From a virus: a stretch of 30,754 bases of DNA. Positions 8,336-16,445 of the stretch are shown piece by piece. The notes beneath the pieces are model-generated. The model was not told where the DNA came from. It did no database searches and saw nothing but the letters and a program-made list of their open reading frames with translations. Where the stretch lies: the IMG/VR virus record IMGVR_UViG_3300032278_004271, positions 1 through 30,754 of that record; one strand, given 5' to 3'. How positions within the stretch are numbered: position 1 is the first letter of the stretch; every line of letters begins with the position of its first letter. The translations under genes and the position numbers were made by a program.

Positions 8336-8649
8336 AGGGCTACCTCGATGCTGCCGAATTTCAGGGTCTTGGCGGTGACCAGGTACTGGCCTGGCTCCAC
8401 CTGGGTGATCAGTGCGGTACCGGGGACCAGGCGCTCGTCGGCCTCCACCAGCAGCTCCATTTGCTGGATGCAGTCGCGCTGCCGTAACCGGTCGCGCTCG
8501 GCCACCAGCGTCACCAGCAGGCCGCTGTCGCGGATCATGTGGGCGATGTCCTGGGCGATGCTGGCGCGGTCGTCCACCAGCAGCGGCTGGCGGGACAGGT
8601 CCAGCACCAGGTCGTTGTCGGCGATCAGCAGGTCGATGTAGTCGCTCAT
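8332..8649 (-). CDS. DUF2590-family baseplate protein (gpW place)
   Basis: 105 aa. ATG at 8649 overlaps the stop of the tape measure gene (ATGA). The sequence DLVLDLSRQPLLVDDRASIAQDIAHMIRDSGLLVTLVAERD and its end, YLVTAKTLKFGSIEV, fit DUF2590, known mainly from VHML-like phages. Its size and its place directly before J correspond to gpW/gp25, the small sheath-initiating wedge protein, in other contractile tails. The family name is from memory of the pattern; the role is inferred from position. Confidence 0.7.
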   Translation of the reverse strand: MSDYIDLLIADNDLVLDLSRQPLLVDDRASIAQDIAHMIRDSGLLVTLVAERDRLRQRDCIQQMELLVEADERLVPGTALITQVEPGQYLVTAKTLKFGSIEVAL

Positions 8650-10565
8650 CCGCCCACCGCCATGCTCATCATGTTTTCCAGCTCGAGCGGGCTCATTGCT
8701 TTGCCGGTGTGGATCTCGACTTTCTCCACCCGGGTGCCCTTGTCCTGGTTGCTGGTGTTCTGGATGCTGGTCAGCAGGCCGCCCGGCGGCACCGCAGTGG
8801 CGCGCTGCGGGGAAAGGCTCGGGATGGCGTTATTGATGGTGGCCTGGGCTTTCTGTGCCCGGTCGGCCTGCTCGGCAGCTGTCATCACCACCTCGCCGCC
8901 GGGCACGCTTGGAACCGCCGGCATGTCGCCGAAGGTCGTGTCGATGTTGATGCCTGGAATCTTGTTCAGCAGTGCGATCAGGCCCTTCAGAGCCGACCCC
9001 AGCAGCGCGAACGGGGAAAGGTTGGTCAGTCCCCAGATGAACACGTCCCAGATGGCCTTTGCCGCCGTGGTCACCACTTCCAGCGAAGCCAGCCAGTCCA
9101 CCATCTGCATGCCGAAGGCGACTACCTGCTGCAAGCCGACCCACAGCACGTTCAGCAGCGCGCCGAACACGCGGAATAGCATCACGACCGGCGTCAGCAT
9201 CACGACGATGGCCTGGAACCACGCGGTGTCGCCGAATGAGGCCTTCAGGTCATCCCAGTAGTAGATCGCCGCGCCGACACCAATCACCAGCGCAGCGAGG
9301 CCGATAACGATCAGGGCAATCGGGCTTGCCAGCATGGATAGCATTCCGAAGATGCCGTTCAGGATGGTCAGCCCCGCCACGGCGGCGATTACGCCAAGCA
9401 CCCCGAGCGTCAACATGCCGAGCAGCTTGGTGATGTTGGGGAACAGGCCCGCCCAGCGGGTCAGCGTGCCCGCGATAGCAGTCAGGCGCTCCATCAGAGG
9501 CGTAAGCAGCGGGATCAGCGCCTGTCCGAAGGCAATGCGCAGCGCCTGCACGGCGGCGCCGAACTGCTGCCAAGGGTCGACCATGGCCTTGGCCATCTTC
9601 TCGGCCTGCTCGAGGCCGTGCACGTTGCCCAGCTGCTCCATGCTGTTGGCCAGGCCCGTGGTGTCGGTCATCAGCAGCTTGATCAAGCCCACGGCCTCGT
9701 CGGAGCCGAACGCCTTTTTCAGCGCGTCGGATTCGGCCACGTCCAGCGTGTCGCCGAACTTGCCCTTGAGCTTGTCCAGGATCTGCAGCATCGGCAGCAT
9801 CCGGCCCTGGCTGTCGGTGAACGACAGGCCCAGTTTTTCCTGGGCGCCGCCCACGCCAGACAGGAAGGCCTTGTACTTGGTACCGGCCTCGGCGCCGCCC
9901 ATGGTCGCCTGCAGCGTGCCGAGGATGGCCACCTGCTCGGACAGGCCGATGCCGGCGGACGTCGCACTGGCGCCGATCGACGTGAAGGCGTCGCTCATGT
10001 CCTTGCCGGTGGTCTTGAACATCTGCACGGCCAGCGCCGTCTGCCCCGTCAGGTTCTCCACCCACTCGGCCTTGCCCATGGCGTCGGCCTGGTTCTTGAA
10101 GATGCCGTACATGGTGCCGACGTAGCTGGTGATCGTGCCGGCGTCCGCCTTGGTCGCCTTGGCCAGCAGGTTGCTCGCGTTGGTGAACGAGGAAAGCTGC
10201 TCGCCGGTGAGCCCGGCGATCGCCGACTGGATGTCGTAGGCCGAGGCCACGAAGTCGCGGGCGTTAGCGCCGTAGGCAACGGAGAACGCCAGCGCCTTGT
10301 CGTTCAGCCGCTGCAACGCGTCCTCGGCCACGCCGAGGGACTTCACCTCGCCCAGTGCGCGGTTCATCTCCAGCGCCGGCTGCAGCGATTCGTTGATGGC
10401 CAGCCCAGCGCCCACCATGCCGGCCAGGCCAAAGCCCATCTGCCGGATGTTGTCCTGACCTTTCTCGGCCAGCTCGTTGAAGCCCATCTTCACCTTGCCC
10501 AACGGCGCGCTGACCTGGTCGGTCAGCTTCAGGATGAAGTTCAGGGCGGCGCTGTTCGTAGCCAT
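8646..10565 (-). CDS. T: Tail tape measure protein
   Basis: 639 aa. The N-terminal half has the tape measure core pattern: NRALGEVKSLGVAEDALQRL, ANARDFVASAYDIQSAIAGL, SNLLAKATKADAGTITSYVG and GIGLSEQVAILGTLQATMGG. Two hydrophobic blocks follow at about residues 382-437 and 450-480, which in this family insert into the host membrane at DNA ejection. The C-terminus is shorter and charged. It sets tail length and is followed by coupled genes for the baseplate. The gene lies directly after the frameshifted chaperone gene, the normal arrangement in long-tailed phages. Confidence 0.92.
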   Translation of the reverse strand: MATNSAALNFILKLTDQVSAPLGKVKMGFNELAEKGQDNIRQMGFGLAGMVGAGLAINESLQPALEMNRALGEVKSLGVAEDALQRLNDKALAFSVAYGANARDFVASAYDIQSAIAGLTGEQLSSFTNASNLLAKATKADAGTITSYVGTMYGIFKNQADAMGKAEWVENLTGQTALAVQMFKTTGKDMSDAFTSIGASATSAGIGLSEQVAILGTLQATMGGAEAGTKYKAFLSGVGGAQEKLGLSFTDSQGRMLPMLQILDKLKGKFGDTLDVAESDALKKAFGSDEAVGLIKLLMTDTTGLANSMEQLGNVHGLEQAEKMAKAMVDPWQQFGAAVQALRIAFGQALIPLLTPLMERLTAIAGTLTRWAGLFPNITKLLGMLTLGVLGVIAAVAGLTILNGIFGMLSMLASPIALIVIGLAALVIGVGAAIYYWDDLKASFGDTAWFQAIVVMLTPVVMLFRVFGALLNVLWVGLQQVVAFGMQMVDWLASLEVVTTAAKAIWDVFIWGLTNLSPFALLGSALKGLIALLNKIPGINIDTTFGDMPAVPSVPGGEVVMTAAEQADRAQKAQATINNAIPSLSPQRATAVPPGGLLTSIQNTSNQDKGTRVEKVEIHTGKAMSPLELENMMSMAVGG

Positions 10566-10572
10566 CGTTCAC

Positions 10573-11024
10573 CTAACCATTCAACGCATGGGCAATGCCG
10601 TTCGCCACGGCGATCTCCATGCGTCTCCAGTACTCGTCCTCCAGCCACTTGGCGGTGCCCATGTTCTCGGGCGTGGGCGCCGCGCCAGGTAGCCAGCGTT
10701 CAGCCAGGGCCATCAGCTGACCCAGGCCGTCTTCGGTCAGTCGTTCGGCTCGGTGCAGGGCTTTTTTACCGCCACCTCAACGTCCGGGCTGTACTCCTCG
10801 AGCAGCGTGCCGGCCACCTGCATGGTCAGCACCGGGTTGGCGAGCAGCGGGCGCAGGGCGTCCTTCTGGTCGGGCTGCACGGTGGTGGTCAGCAGGTTGT
10901 GGCCCGGGGCGACCTTGTTGCTTGGGGTCAGCGCGTTGAAGTACTTCGTCACGTCCTGGGCGGACAGGTTGAAGGTGAAGTCGGCGGCGCCGATGGTGAT
11001 CACGATCTGGCGTTGTGCGGTCAT
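10573..11024 (-). CDS. Tail assembly chaperone, -1 frameshift fusion product
   Basis: Two overlapping frames. The zero frame (10737-11024, 95 aa) starts at 11024 with an ATGA overlap and looks like a phage tail assembly chaperone (VITIGAADFTFNLSAQDVTKYFNAL). At 10767-10761 the minus strand reads A AAA AAG in the correct phase, a canonical -1 slippery heptamer. Slippage there gives 88 zero-frame residues, then 62 more starting ALHRAERLTEDGLG and ending AHALNG at a TAG at 10573-10575, about 150 aa in all. The downstream frame has no good start of its own at the junction. This is the E/E' (G/GT) scheme of long-tailed phages, where both products coat the tape measure during tail assembly. A possible stem (CTGACC/GGTCAG) lies at 10717-10740. 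Confidence 0.82.
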
Positions 11025-11254
11025 GCTCTGTTCCTCATAAGGGCTTCGATGTGGGCGCGCAGGTTGCTTTCCAGCTTGTCCATTGCGCGCTCGAAATCGG
11101 TGGTTTTCGGGTAGTTCTGGGCGATCTCCACGCGCAGCTCCAGGTGCTCGCGTCGCGCCTCGCTCACCTGCCGGAACAGATGCGCCTGGAAGCCGATCAC
11201 GGCGGTCAGCAGCAGCTCCGGCAGCAGGTTCATCAGGTTCTCCAGCAGGCCCAT
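11021..11254 (-). CDS. Small membrane protein, probable holin-like
   Basis: 77 aa. ATG at 11254 is one base past the stop of the DUF1353 gene, and its own stop overlaps the chaperone start. One hydrophobic segment at residues 3-20 (LLENLMNLLPELLLTAVIGF) is followed by a charged helical tail likely to form a coiled coil (RREHLELRVEIAQNY). A single short membrane segment with a cytoplasmic tail fits a class III or antiholin-like protein, but no family is recognised. The next genes upstream are lysis genes, which supports a part in lysis. Confidence 0.55.
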   Translation of the reverse strand: MGLLENLMNLLPELLLTAVIGFQAHLFRQVSEARREHLELRVEIAQNYPKTTDFERAMDKLESNLRAHIEALMRNRA

Positions 11255-11255
11255 G

Positions 11256-11618
11256 TCAGGCGCTCCAGTTGCCACGCCCGCCGATGCGCACCGCGGCGTG
11301 CATCAGCCAGGCGAGGGCCTTGTTCATGCCTTCCTCGAGGAGGGCAGCGTGGAAGATCCTGTCCGCCTCGCGCTTGGTGAAGCGGTGGGTCAGGTTCGTG
11401 TAGATGAAGTCGTGCACCACGGCCGGCCGGCGGGCCTGCACGTGGTCGCGCGGCACGATGCGCCAGGCCAGGCGCGGCACGCTGGCCAGGTCCGTGCGGT
11501 AACCCACCGGCACGATCACGCGGCGTTGGTCGGCGGTGCGGTACTGCAGCGGCTTGACCACCTTCCACAGCGCGTCGCCGGGCACATGGCGCAGCTCCAG
11601 GTCGCTTTCAAAAGGCAT
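11256..11618 (-). CDS. DUF1353-family protein
   Basis: 120 aa. It has the DUF1353 pattern: an N-terminal YRTADQRRVIVPVGYRTDLASVPRLAWRIVP block, then RRPAVVHDFIYT, and a helical end containing EADRIFHAALLEEGMNKALAWLMHAAVR. Members are common in phage lysis and tail regions, with conserved His-Asp residues suggesting a metal-dependent or hydrolase-like fold, but no function is established. It overlaps the 3' end of the lipoprotein gene by 11 bases. Confidence 0.75.
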   Translation of the reverse strand: MPFESDLELRHVPGDALWKVVKPLQYRTADQRRVIVPVGYRTDLASVPRLAWRIVPRDHVQARRPAVVHDFIYTNLTHRFTKREADRIFHAALLEEGMNKALAWLMHAAVRIGGRGNWSA

Positions 11619-11835
11619 CGGCGGCGCACTCCACGCGGATCCGGTTCGGCGCCGTGCTGGTGGCGATCGCCTCGCGCAGCACGCTGCGGCCGATCTCCGG
11701 GGCCGCGCAGTAGCGGCTCACCAGCGTGCCGGCGGCGGTGGCGACCGGGTTGCTCGCGGTGCACGCGGCCACGGCCAGGGTGGCGATCAGGGCGAGCGCA
11801 CAGGCCACTACCTGGGTCTTGAACGTGTACTTCAT
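11608..11835 (-). CDS. Small lipoprotein
   Basis: 75 aa, start at 11835, two bases after the endolysin stop. The N-terminus is a lipoprotein signal: MKYTFKTQ, a hydrophobic run (VVACALALIATLAVAAC), with a lipobox-like AVAAC ending at Cys25. The mature part is about 50 residues with two further cysteines. Its place in the lysis cluster, next to the endolysin and overlapping another gene, suggests a spanin-type outer-membrane component (Rz1-like), although the mature part is not proline-rich as in classical Rz1. No matching inner-membrane Rz is recognised. Confidence 0.6.
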   Translation of the reverse strand: MKYTFKTQVVACALALIATLAVAACTASNPVATAAGTLVSRYCAAPEIGRSVLREAIATSTAPNRIRVECAADAF

Positions 11836-11837
11836 GG

Positions 11838-12227
11838 TCAGTAGCTCCAGATCATCGGGCGGGGCAGCTGCTCGGCCGGCGCCATGTCCAGGTGAATGAA
11901 CCGCCCGCTGCCCTTCTGCTGAATGCCGATGCCGGTGAAGGGCAGCGTCATGGCCAGGCGCAGGATGGAAACCGCCGCCGCACCGCTGCAGGCGATGTCC
12001 AGCGCAGCGCCGGTGCTGTGTGCGCCGGGCTTGGTCTTGCGCGCCTCCACCGGGTGCTGGCGGCAGCGGTAGGCGCTGCTCACCACCAGCGGCTGGGCGT
12101 ACAGCTCGCGCAGCTGCTGCACCGCCTCCATGAAGGCTGGGTCCATCTCGGTGCCGTCGCTGCCGCAGCGGCCGCATTTGCAGCGCAGCTCGGCGTAGCT
12201 GAAGTTCGGCCAGGGGCTCTTGCTCAT
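11838..12227 (-). CDS. Endolysin, M15 D-Ala-D-Ala carboxypeptidase type
   Basis: 129 aa. The start at 12227 overlaps the stop of the DksA-like gene (ATGA). Peptidase M15 signatures are present: His70 and Asp77 in HSTGAALD, and His112 in FIHLDM, the three zinc ligands of the family. A Cys-rich N-terminal patch (CKCGRCG, residues 16-22) and VVSSAYRCRQHP are also typical of phage members. It would cleave peptidoglycan cross-links or stem peptides to burst the host. It has no signal peptide, so it needs a holin, for which the small membrane protein at 11021-11254 is the candidate. Confidence 0.88.
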   Translation of the reverse strand: MSKSPWPNFSYAELRCKCGRCGSDGTEMDPAFMEAVQQLRELYAQPLVVSSAYRCRQHPVEARKTKPGAHSTGAALDIACSGAAAVSILRLAMTLPFTGIGIQQKGSGRFIHLDMAPAEQLPRPMIWSY

Positions 12228-12433
12228 CGGGTGGCTCGCTTCTCGAAAAGGGTTTGGCACGGGGTGCAGCGGGTCACCCCACCCAGCGCGCGGCGCTTGG
12301 CGGGGATCTCCTCGTCGCAGTCCTGGCAGTGGTGCAGGCTCGGGCCGTTCGGTGAGCGGGCCAGCTGGGCGGCCAGGGCGCGCTCCAGCTCCCGTTCTTC
12401 GCGGTCAACCGCGCGATCGACCCAGTCCGCCAT
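12224..12433 (-). CDS. TraR/DksA-type C4 zinc finger protein
   Basis: 69 aa. Four cysteines form the zinc finger, Cys36-x2-Cys39 and Cys56-x2-Cys59 (CQDC ... CTPC), preceded by an acidic and arginine-rich helix (REERELERALAAQLA). TraR/DksA proteins bind the secondary channel of RNA polymerase and alter promoter use without binding DNA. Small homologues are usual in P2-like late operons. The start shares one base with the tube gene stop (TGATG), so the two are coupled. Confidence 0.85.
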   Translation of the reverse strand: MADWVDRAVDREERELERALAAQLARSPNGPSLHHCQDCDEEIPAKRRALGGVTRCTPCQTLFEKRATR

Positions 12434-12882
12434 CAGCGCAGGCCCTCGATCTCTTCAGCAGCGAGGTACGGCACGCCGTTGATGCGGATGAAGTCCGGGC
12501 TGGTGACGTCGAAGGGCACCTTGTGCTTGCTCTTCTCGCCGCCCTTGGGGTCGATGTTCAGCAGGCTGGATACCTTCAACTTGCAGCCGAAGGCCTCCAC
12601 GCGAAGCTCCTCCTCGCCGGCCTTGGCGAAGAACACCGAGTCGAACGGATCGAGCTGGCGGAAGCTGCCGGCGCGCTTGGCGGCCTCGATCAGCAGGTTG
12701 AAGTTGGCGGTGTCGAATTCCATCTCGCCGCCGGCGGAAACGTCGCCATCCACGTGCCCATTCGGCACGCCCTTGTCCTGTGCCACCGCCGTGTTGTCGG
12801 TGATGTCCAGGGTGCAGCTCTCGACGTGAACCAGCAGATCGCCCAGGTTCACGTCGAAGTTTTTGCCACCGATACGTGCCAT
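12433..12882 (-). CDS. Tail tube protein, DUF2597 family
   Basis: 149 aa. GGAG lies nine bases before the ATG. The sequence VHVESCTLDITDNTAVAQDKGVPNGHVDGDVSAGGEMEFDTANFNLLIEAAKRAGSFRQLDPFD is the DUF2597 pattern as I know it from VHML-type phages. The position directly after the sheath gene and the size agree with a tail tube, the place of P2 FII, though this protein is shorter than FII (172 aa). The role is inferred from family and order. Confidence 0.72.
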   Translation of the reverse strand: MARIGGKNFDVNLGDLLVHVESCTLDITDNTAVAQDKGVPNGHVDGDVSAGGEMEFDTANFNLLIEAAKRAGSFRQLDPFDSVFFAKAGEEELRVEAFGCKLKVSSLLNIDPKGGEKSKHKVPFDVTSPDFIRINGVPYLAAEEIEGLR

Positions 12883-12888
12883 GCGGGC

Positions 12889-14010
12889 TTACTCCGAATC
12901 GTCGTTGGAAAGGTCGAGGGCGATGTTCGCCGTGAGGTCTTTCGGGCAGTTGTAGGGCTTGAGCTTCAGGTAGGCCTCGACCTTCGTTTTGCTCTGCCAC
13001 ACCAGGACGATGTCGCCGTCTTTCGGCGGCTCGATCTCGCCCGGGAACACCTGGCCGGCGAACTGCACCGAACGCGACATGGCACGCAGCGGCGCCATCA
13101 GTGCGCTGGTGGCCGCGGCCATAGCGTTGGGGGTGTTGTTCAAGCGGCGATCGGCGACCCGCTGAATCAGCAGGATGCGCACGCGGCGCGCGGCCTTGTC
13201 CGCCAGGCGCAGGTACTCCACCACCTGGAAGTCGCTGCCCGGCGCGTCGAGCATGTTGCCGTCGCCCCAGAACACGCCCGGGTAGTCGGGGTAGGTCTGC
13301 GACACACTGAAACGGGCAGTGTCGAGCTCGGCACGGATCGCCGAGGGCAGCGGGATGCCGTCGACGTCCACCGGCGTTTCGCCCAGGCCCAGCACGGCGC
13401 CCGTGGCCACGCGCATGGGGCTGTCGGCGATGCTCACTGCGGCGTTGGCCAGGCGCCCGGCCAGCACGCCCAGGTCGTTGCCGTGCAGCTGCGGTACCAC
13501 CAGCACGCGCGGCGCCGCCAGGTCCTGGACGATGGCGCGCTGCTCGATCAGGTACTGGTTCCAGGTCTGCAGGTCCGGATCGCAACCGGCGGTGGCCGCC
13601 ATCACGAACACACGGCGGCCATAGGTGCTGTTCAGCATCACCGCGGCGTCGTGCATCGCGCTCAGCTCGGCGCCGCTGGTCACCGGCGAGGTGATCACCA
13701 CCGCCTCGACCGAAAAGCCCTGCTGCTGGGAGTACTCCAGGGCGTCCTGCCAGCTGCCGGCTACCGCATCGATCGGCGCAGCCAGGCAGGCCCAGCGGTC
13801 GCCGCCGTTCAGGCGCGCCGCGGTGATCTGCCGCTTCAGGTCGCTGTCGTCAACGCCCAGGGCGGCATCCAGGTCGCTCTGGGTGTTCAGGGGGATCAGC
13901 TCGCCGACGTTCGCCGCGGCCGGGCCGATGAATAGGAAATAGCGCTCGATCTCGGTCACGGCACCCTGGCCGAGGTTGAGATTGTTGACGCTGACTTTGC
14001 CGAGTGCCAT
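12889..14010 (-). CDS. Tail sheath protein, DUF2586 family
   Basis: 373 aa. The N-terminus, starting MALGKVSVNNLNLGQG and continuing with EIERYFLFIGPA, and the middle block with VFVMAATAGCDPDLQTW fit DUF2586. This family takes the place of the contractile sheath in VHML-like phages. Length agrees with P2 FI (396 aa). The C-terminal part (VKVEAYLKLKPYNCPKDLTANIALDL) resembles the sheath end that locks onto the next ring. GAGG lies seven bases before the start. It is followed six bases later by the tube gene. Confidence 0.78.
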   Translation of the reverse strand: MALGKVSVNNLNLGQGAVTEIERYFLFIGPAAANVGELIPLNTQSDLDAALGVDDSDLKRQITAARLNGGDRWACLAAPIDAVAGSWQDALEYSQQQGFSVEAVVITSPVTSGAELSAMHDAAVMLNSTYGRRVFVMAATAGCDPDLQTWNQYLIEQRAIVQDLAAPRVLVVPQLHGNDLGVLAGRLANAAVSIADSPMRVATGAVLGLGETPVDVDGIPLPSAIRAELDTARFSVSQTYPDYPGVFWGDGNMLDAPGSDFQVVEYLRLADKAARRVRILLIQRVADRRLNNTPNAMAAATSALMAPLRAMSRSVQFAGQVFPGEIEPPKDGDIVLVWQSKTKVEAYLKLKPYNCPKDLTANIALDLSNDDSE

Positions 14011-14021
14011 GCAGTGCCTCG

Positions 14022-14702
14022 CTAGCGGGGTGAGTTAAGGATTTGTTCGAGCACCTGGTTCACCAGCAGCCGGGTGTCGCGGTCGGAATCCACACCGAGG
14101 AACTGGCGCTTGGGCAGGGTGATCTCCCAGCTCTGGGTGCCGGATGACTCAGCGTTGCCATCAGTGAGGATTCGAATCAGCAAGCCGGCCTGCTGGTACT
14201 GCACGTGCTCCAGGATCCAGGCCACCGAAGGGCGGGTGAGGCTCTTCTTGCCCGCCTGGCGCACGCGGAAGCCGAGGCGGCGCAGCCGCTTGGCTTGCTT
14301 TTCGGTCGCGCCTTGCCCCGGGCGAACGGTGTTCCAGCGCTTCATCTGCGCTGCCGTGCGTCGCTCGCTGTTGCCGTGGTGCTGTTGGGTGGCAATCCAG
14401 CGGGTCAGGCCGTTTTTCCAGCCCAGCTCCGCCACTTCGGCGTTCACGCGGGTGATCTGCAAAAGCTTTCCGAGACCGGCTTCCATCTTCTTCTTGCCCT
14501 TGCCGTCGCCTTTGCGCGGCTCGAAGGGCGTGCCGTCCAGGTTGCGCTGCTCGCGGATGCGCTGGCGGCTCATCGTCCGAATGCGCTTGCCGACCTGGTT
14601 CAACAGTCGGCGGCGCAGCTTGGGTGGCAGGTTCAGCAGAGCCAGCTGTTCCCGGACACCCAGGATGTTCTTCACATCCATTTCGAAGGTGCTACGCGCC
14701 AT
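14022..14702 (-). CDS. S: Tail completion / virion morphogenesis protein S
   Basis: 226 aa, longer than P2 gpS (150 aa). Start at 14702 (MARSTFEMDV), which overlaps the R gene by 11 bases. The virion morphogenesis pattern is seen in LNQVGKRIRTMSRQRIREQRNLDGTPFEPRK, followed by the glycine- and lysine-rich linker GDGKGKKK, and later in TRPSVAWILEHVQYQQAGLL with ITLPKRQFLGV near the end. In P2, R and S complete the tail and are needed to join it to the head; their adjacency is preserved here. Confidence 0.83.
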   Translation of the reverse strand: MARSTFEMDVKNILGVREQLALLNLPPKLRRRLLNQVGKRIRTMSRQRIREQRNLDGTPFEPRKGDGKGKKKMEAGLGKLLQITRVNAEVAELGWKNGLTRWIATQQHHGNSERRTAAQMKRWNTVRPGQGATEKQAKRLRRLGFRVRQAGKKSLTRPSVAWILEHVQYQQAGLLIRILTDGNAESSGTQSWEITLPKRQFLGVDSDRDTRLLVNQVLEQILNSPR

Positions 14703-15138
14703 GGCTGGCCACCTCCCCGTGCTCGGCAATCCACAGATCGAACGGCACGAAGGCCCAGCGCTTGCCGAAGGCCTCGATCTCGCCGTCGTCGGCTTCGGCC
14801 AGGTACTGCGGCTCGATGAATTCCAGGGTCAGCTCGACGTCGGCCAGGTCGTTGTCCAGCTGCTCGATGTCGAAGGTCGGCGCCGGCAGCGAGTTGTCGC
14901 GATCGGGATCAAAGTTCTCCAGCCAGCTGCCGAGCAGGGCCATCAGCCGGCCCGGGTGGTCGGCGAAGCGCTCCATCACGATCACCGCGCGGTAGCGCAT
15001 GTCGCCCAGGTGCAGGCCGTCCAGGTCGGGCTTCCAGGTGAGGTTGAGCGTGACCTGCTCGGCCCAGCTGTCGAGCTGTTCCGGAGCGACCAAACGGCGC
15101 TCGAGCAAAAAGGTGGTCAGGGCGCGGAGCTTGTTCAC
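14692..15138 (-). CDS. R: Tail completion protein R
   Basis: 148 aa, against 155 for P2 gpR. A GTG start at 15138 overlaps the stop of the head completion gene (GTGA). The family pattern is seen: KLRALTTFLLE at the start, DMRYRAVIVMERFADHPGRLMALLGSWLE in the middle, and FDIEQLDNDLADVELTLEFIEP near the end. It acts at the tail end that meets the head. Order L, R, S differs from P2 only by the absence of the lysis genes that lie between L and R there; in this phage they are in the tail region instead. Confidence 0.85.
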   Translation of the reverse strand: MNKLRALTTFLLERRLVAPEQLDSWAEQVTLNLTWKPDLDGLHLGDMRYRAVIVMERFADHPGRLMALLGSWLENFDPDRDNSLPAPTFDIEQLDNDLADVELTLEFIEPQYLAEADDGEIEAFGKRWAFVPFDLWIAEHGEVASHGA

Positions 15139-15596
15139 AGCAGCACCGCCGTAATCCGGCCACGGCCCTGCAGCAGGCGCACGGCCTGTTGGCTGAAGGC
15201 GAGGAACTGGTCTTCGGTGGCGGGTGATTCCTTGGCGATGTTCACGGCCGACTCACGGCGGTTCACCGTGGCGAACTGTTGCAGCAGGTAGGCCTTGGCG
15301 CGGCAGTACACGGCGCGCTTGTACGTCGCTACGTGAAATGTGCGCTCCGGCAGGACCATGGGGTCCGCACTTTCAACGTTGGCGATGCCGGCCGCCTGCC
15401 AATCCGCCTTGCGCTTGGCCAGGTCGACGTTCACTTCGCCCATGGCAAAGGCGATGCCCTCGGCCAGCAGCTCGCTCAGGTACTCCGCCGGCAGGCGGTA
15501 GCCCTTCTGGAACTCGGCGACGGAGAGGTCAGGCCAGAAGCCGTCGTTCTCTATCGCTTGGTCCACCAGGGTGGTCGGTTTACCTGAAAAGCTCAT
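15135..15596 (-). CDS. L: Head completion protein L
   Basis: 153 aa, P2 gpL is 169 aa. The P2 L family pattern is present: FWPDLSVAEFQKGYRLPAEYLSELLAEGIAFAMGEVN, then a conserved helix LPERTFHVATYKRAVYCRAKAYLL and NRRESAVNIAKE. It closes the filled head at the portal so that the tail can join. The upstream gap (15597-15691) is the longest inside the head cluster, containing a run of nine G (15676-15684). Confidence 0.88.
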   Translation of the reverse strand: MSFSGKPTTLVDQAIENDGFWPDLSVAEFQKGYRLPAEYLSELLAEGIAFAMGEVNVDLAKRKADWQAAGIANVESADPMVLPERTFHVATYKRAVYCRAKAYLLQQFATVNRRESAVNIAKESPATEDQFLAFSQQAVRLLQGRGRITAVLL

Positions 15597-15691
15597 CGCT
15601 GGCCGCTCGAATAGGGCGGGGTGACTGCGTCGGGTGGTACTGGCTCAAAGCCGGAACACCTGGGCAGGCCCCGCTGGGGGGGGGTAGCTGG

Positions 15692-16444
15692 TTACGCGGT
15701 ACCGGCTTCGGCTTGCTGCTTGCGCAGCGCCTTCTCGGCACCTTCAAGGCGCGTTTTCACGCCGATTTCCGGGTACAGCTCGGTGGCACGGTTGAGGTGC
15801 GCAACAGCCGGGGCCCAGTCCTTACGCTCCATGGCCAGCACGCCGAGCAACTTGTGGTAGCGGGCCGGGATGCGCTCGAACAGCTCCCAGGGGGCGGGGC
15901 GCTCGCCTTCACCGCCCTGGGTGAAGCCGTCCCAGGTTCCATCCACGCGCGGCAGCAGCTGCGACACGTAGGGTTCCGGGCTGCGGCCGGCCTTGTGCTC
16001 GGCCTCGGCCCAGTCGATCAGCTCGTCGGCGACGAAGGTCTGCACGTCACGCTTGAAGCGTTCCGGCAGCTGCTGGCCCTGCCCAATCGCGAAGTCGGCA
16101 AGCTCGATGCCGGCTTCGAACTGCGCCGTATCGAAAAGCCAGACCAGCACCTGCATCAGCACCGGGTTAGGGTGGTTCAGGCCCGATTCGCGGTAGCGCT
16201 GCACGTAGTCCAGGTACTTGGGCAGCAGCTCGTCGCGCTTGAGTGCCTGGCGTGTCTCGCGGCTGTTGATGGCACTGATGCGTTCCAGGTCCGCATCCAT
16301 CGCGGTGGTCATCAGGGCCAGGTGCTTCTGGGCGTTGGCAGGGCCGGCCAGGGCGGTGGCGGGCGTGTAAGCCCGCGCACCGGTGGCCGCTGCTGCCGCA
16401 CCCTGTTCGCGCACGCGGCGCTTATGGGCTAGGGCCAGGCTCAT
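15692..16444 (-). CDS. M: Terminase small subunit M
   Basis: 250 aa, P2 gpM is 247. Start at 16444 (MSLALAHKRRVRE), one base after the capsid stop. The P2-type small terminase pattern is clear: MDADLERISAINSRETRQALKRDELLPKYLDYVQRYRESG, then HPNPVLMQVLVWLFDTAQFEAGIELADFAI and ELIDWAEAEHKAG. It recognises the cohesive-end (cos) site and forms the packaging motor with the large subunit encoded at 18507. As in P2 it lies after the capsid gene and away from the large subunit. Confidence 0.9.
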   Translation of the reverse strand: MSLALAHKRRVREQGAAAAATGARAYTPATALAGPANAQKHLALMTTAMDADLERISAINSRETRQALKRDELLPKYLDYVQRYRESGLNHPNPVLMQVLVWLFDTAQFEAGIELADFAIGQGQQLPERFKRDVQTFVADELIDWAEAEHKAGRSPEPYVSQLLPRVDGTWDGFTQGGEGERPAPWELFERIPARYHKLLGVLAMERKDWAPAVAHLNRATELYPEIGVKTRLEGAEKALRKQQAEAGTA

Positions 16445-16445
16445 G

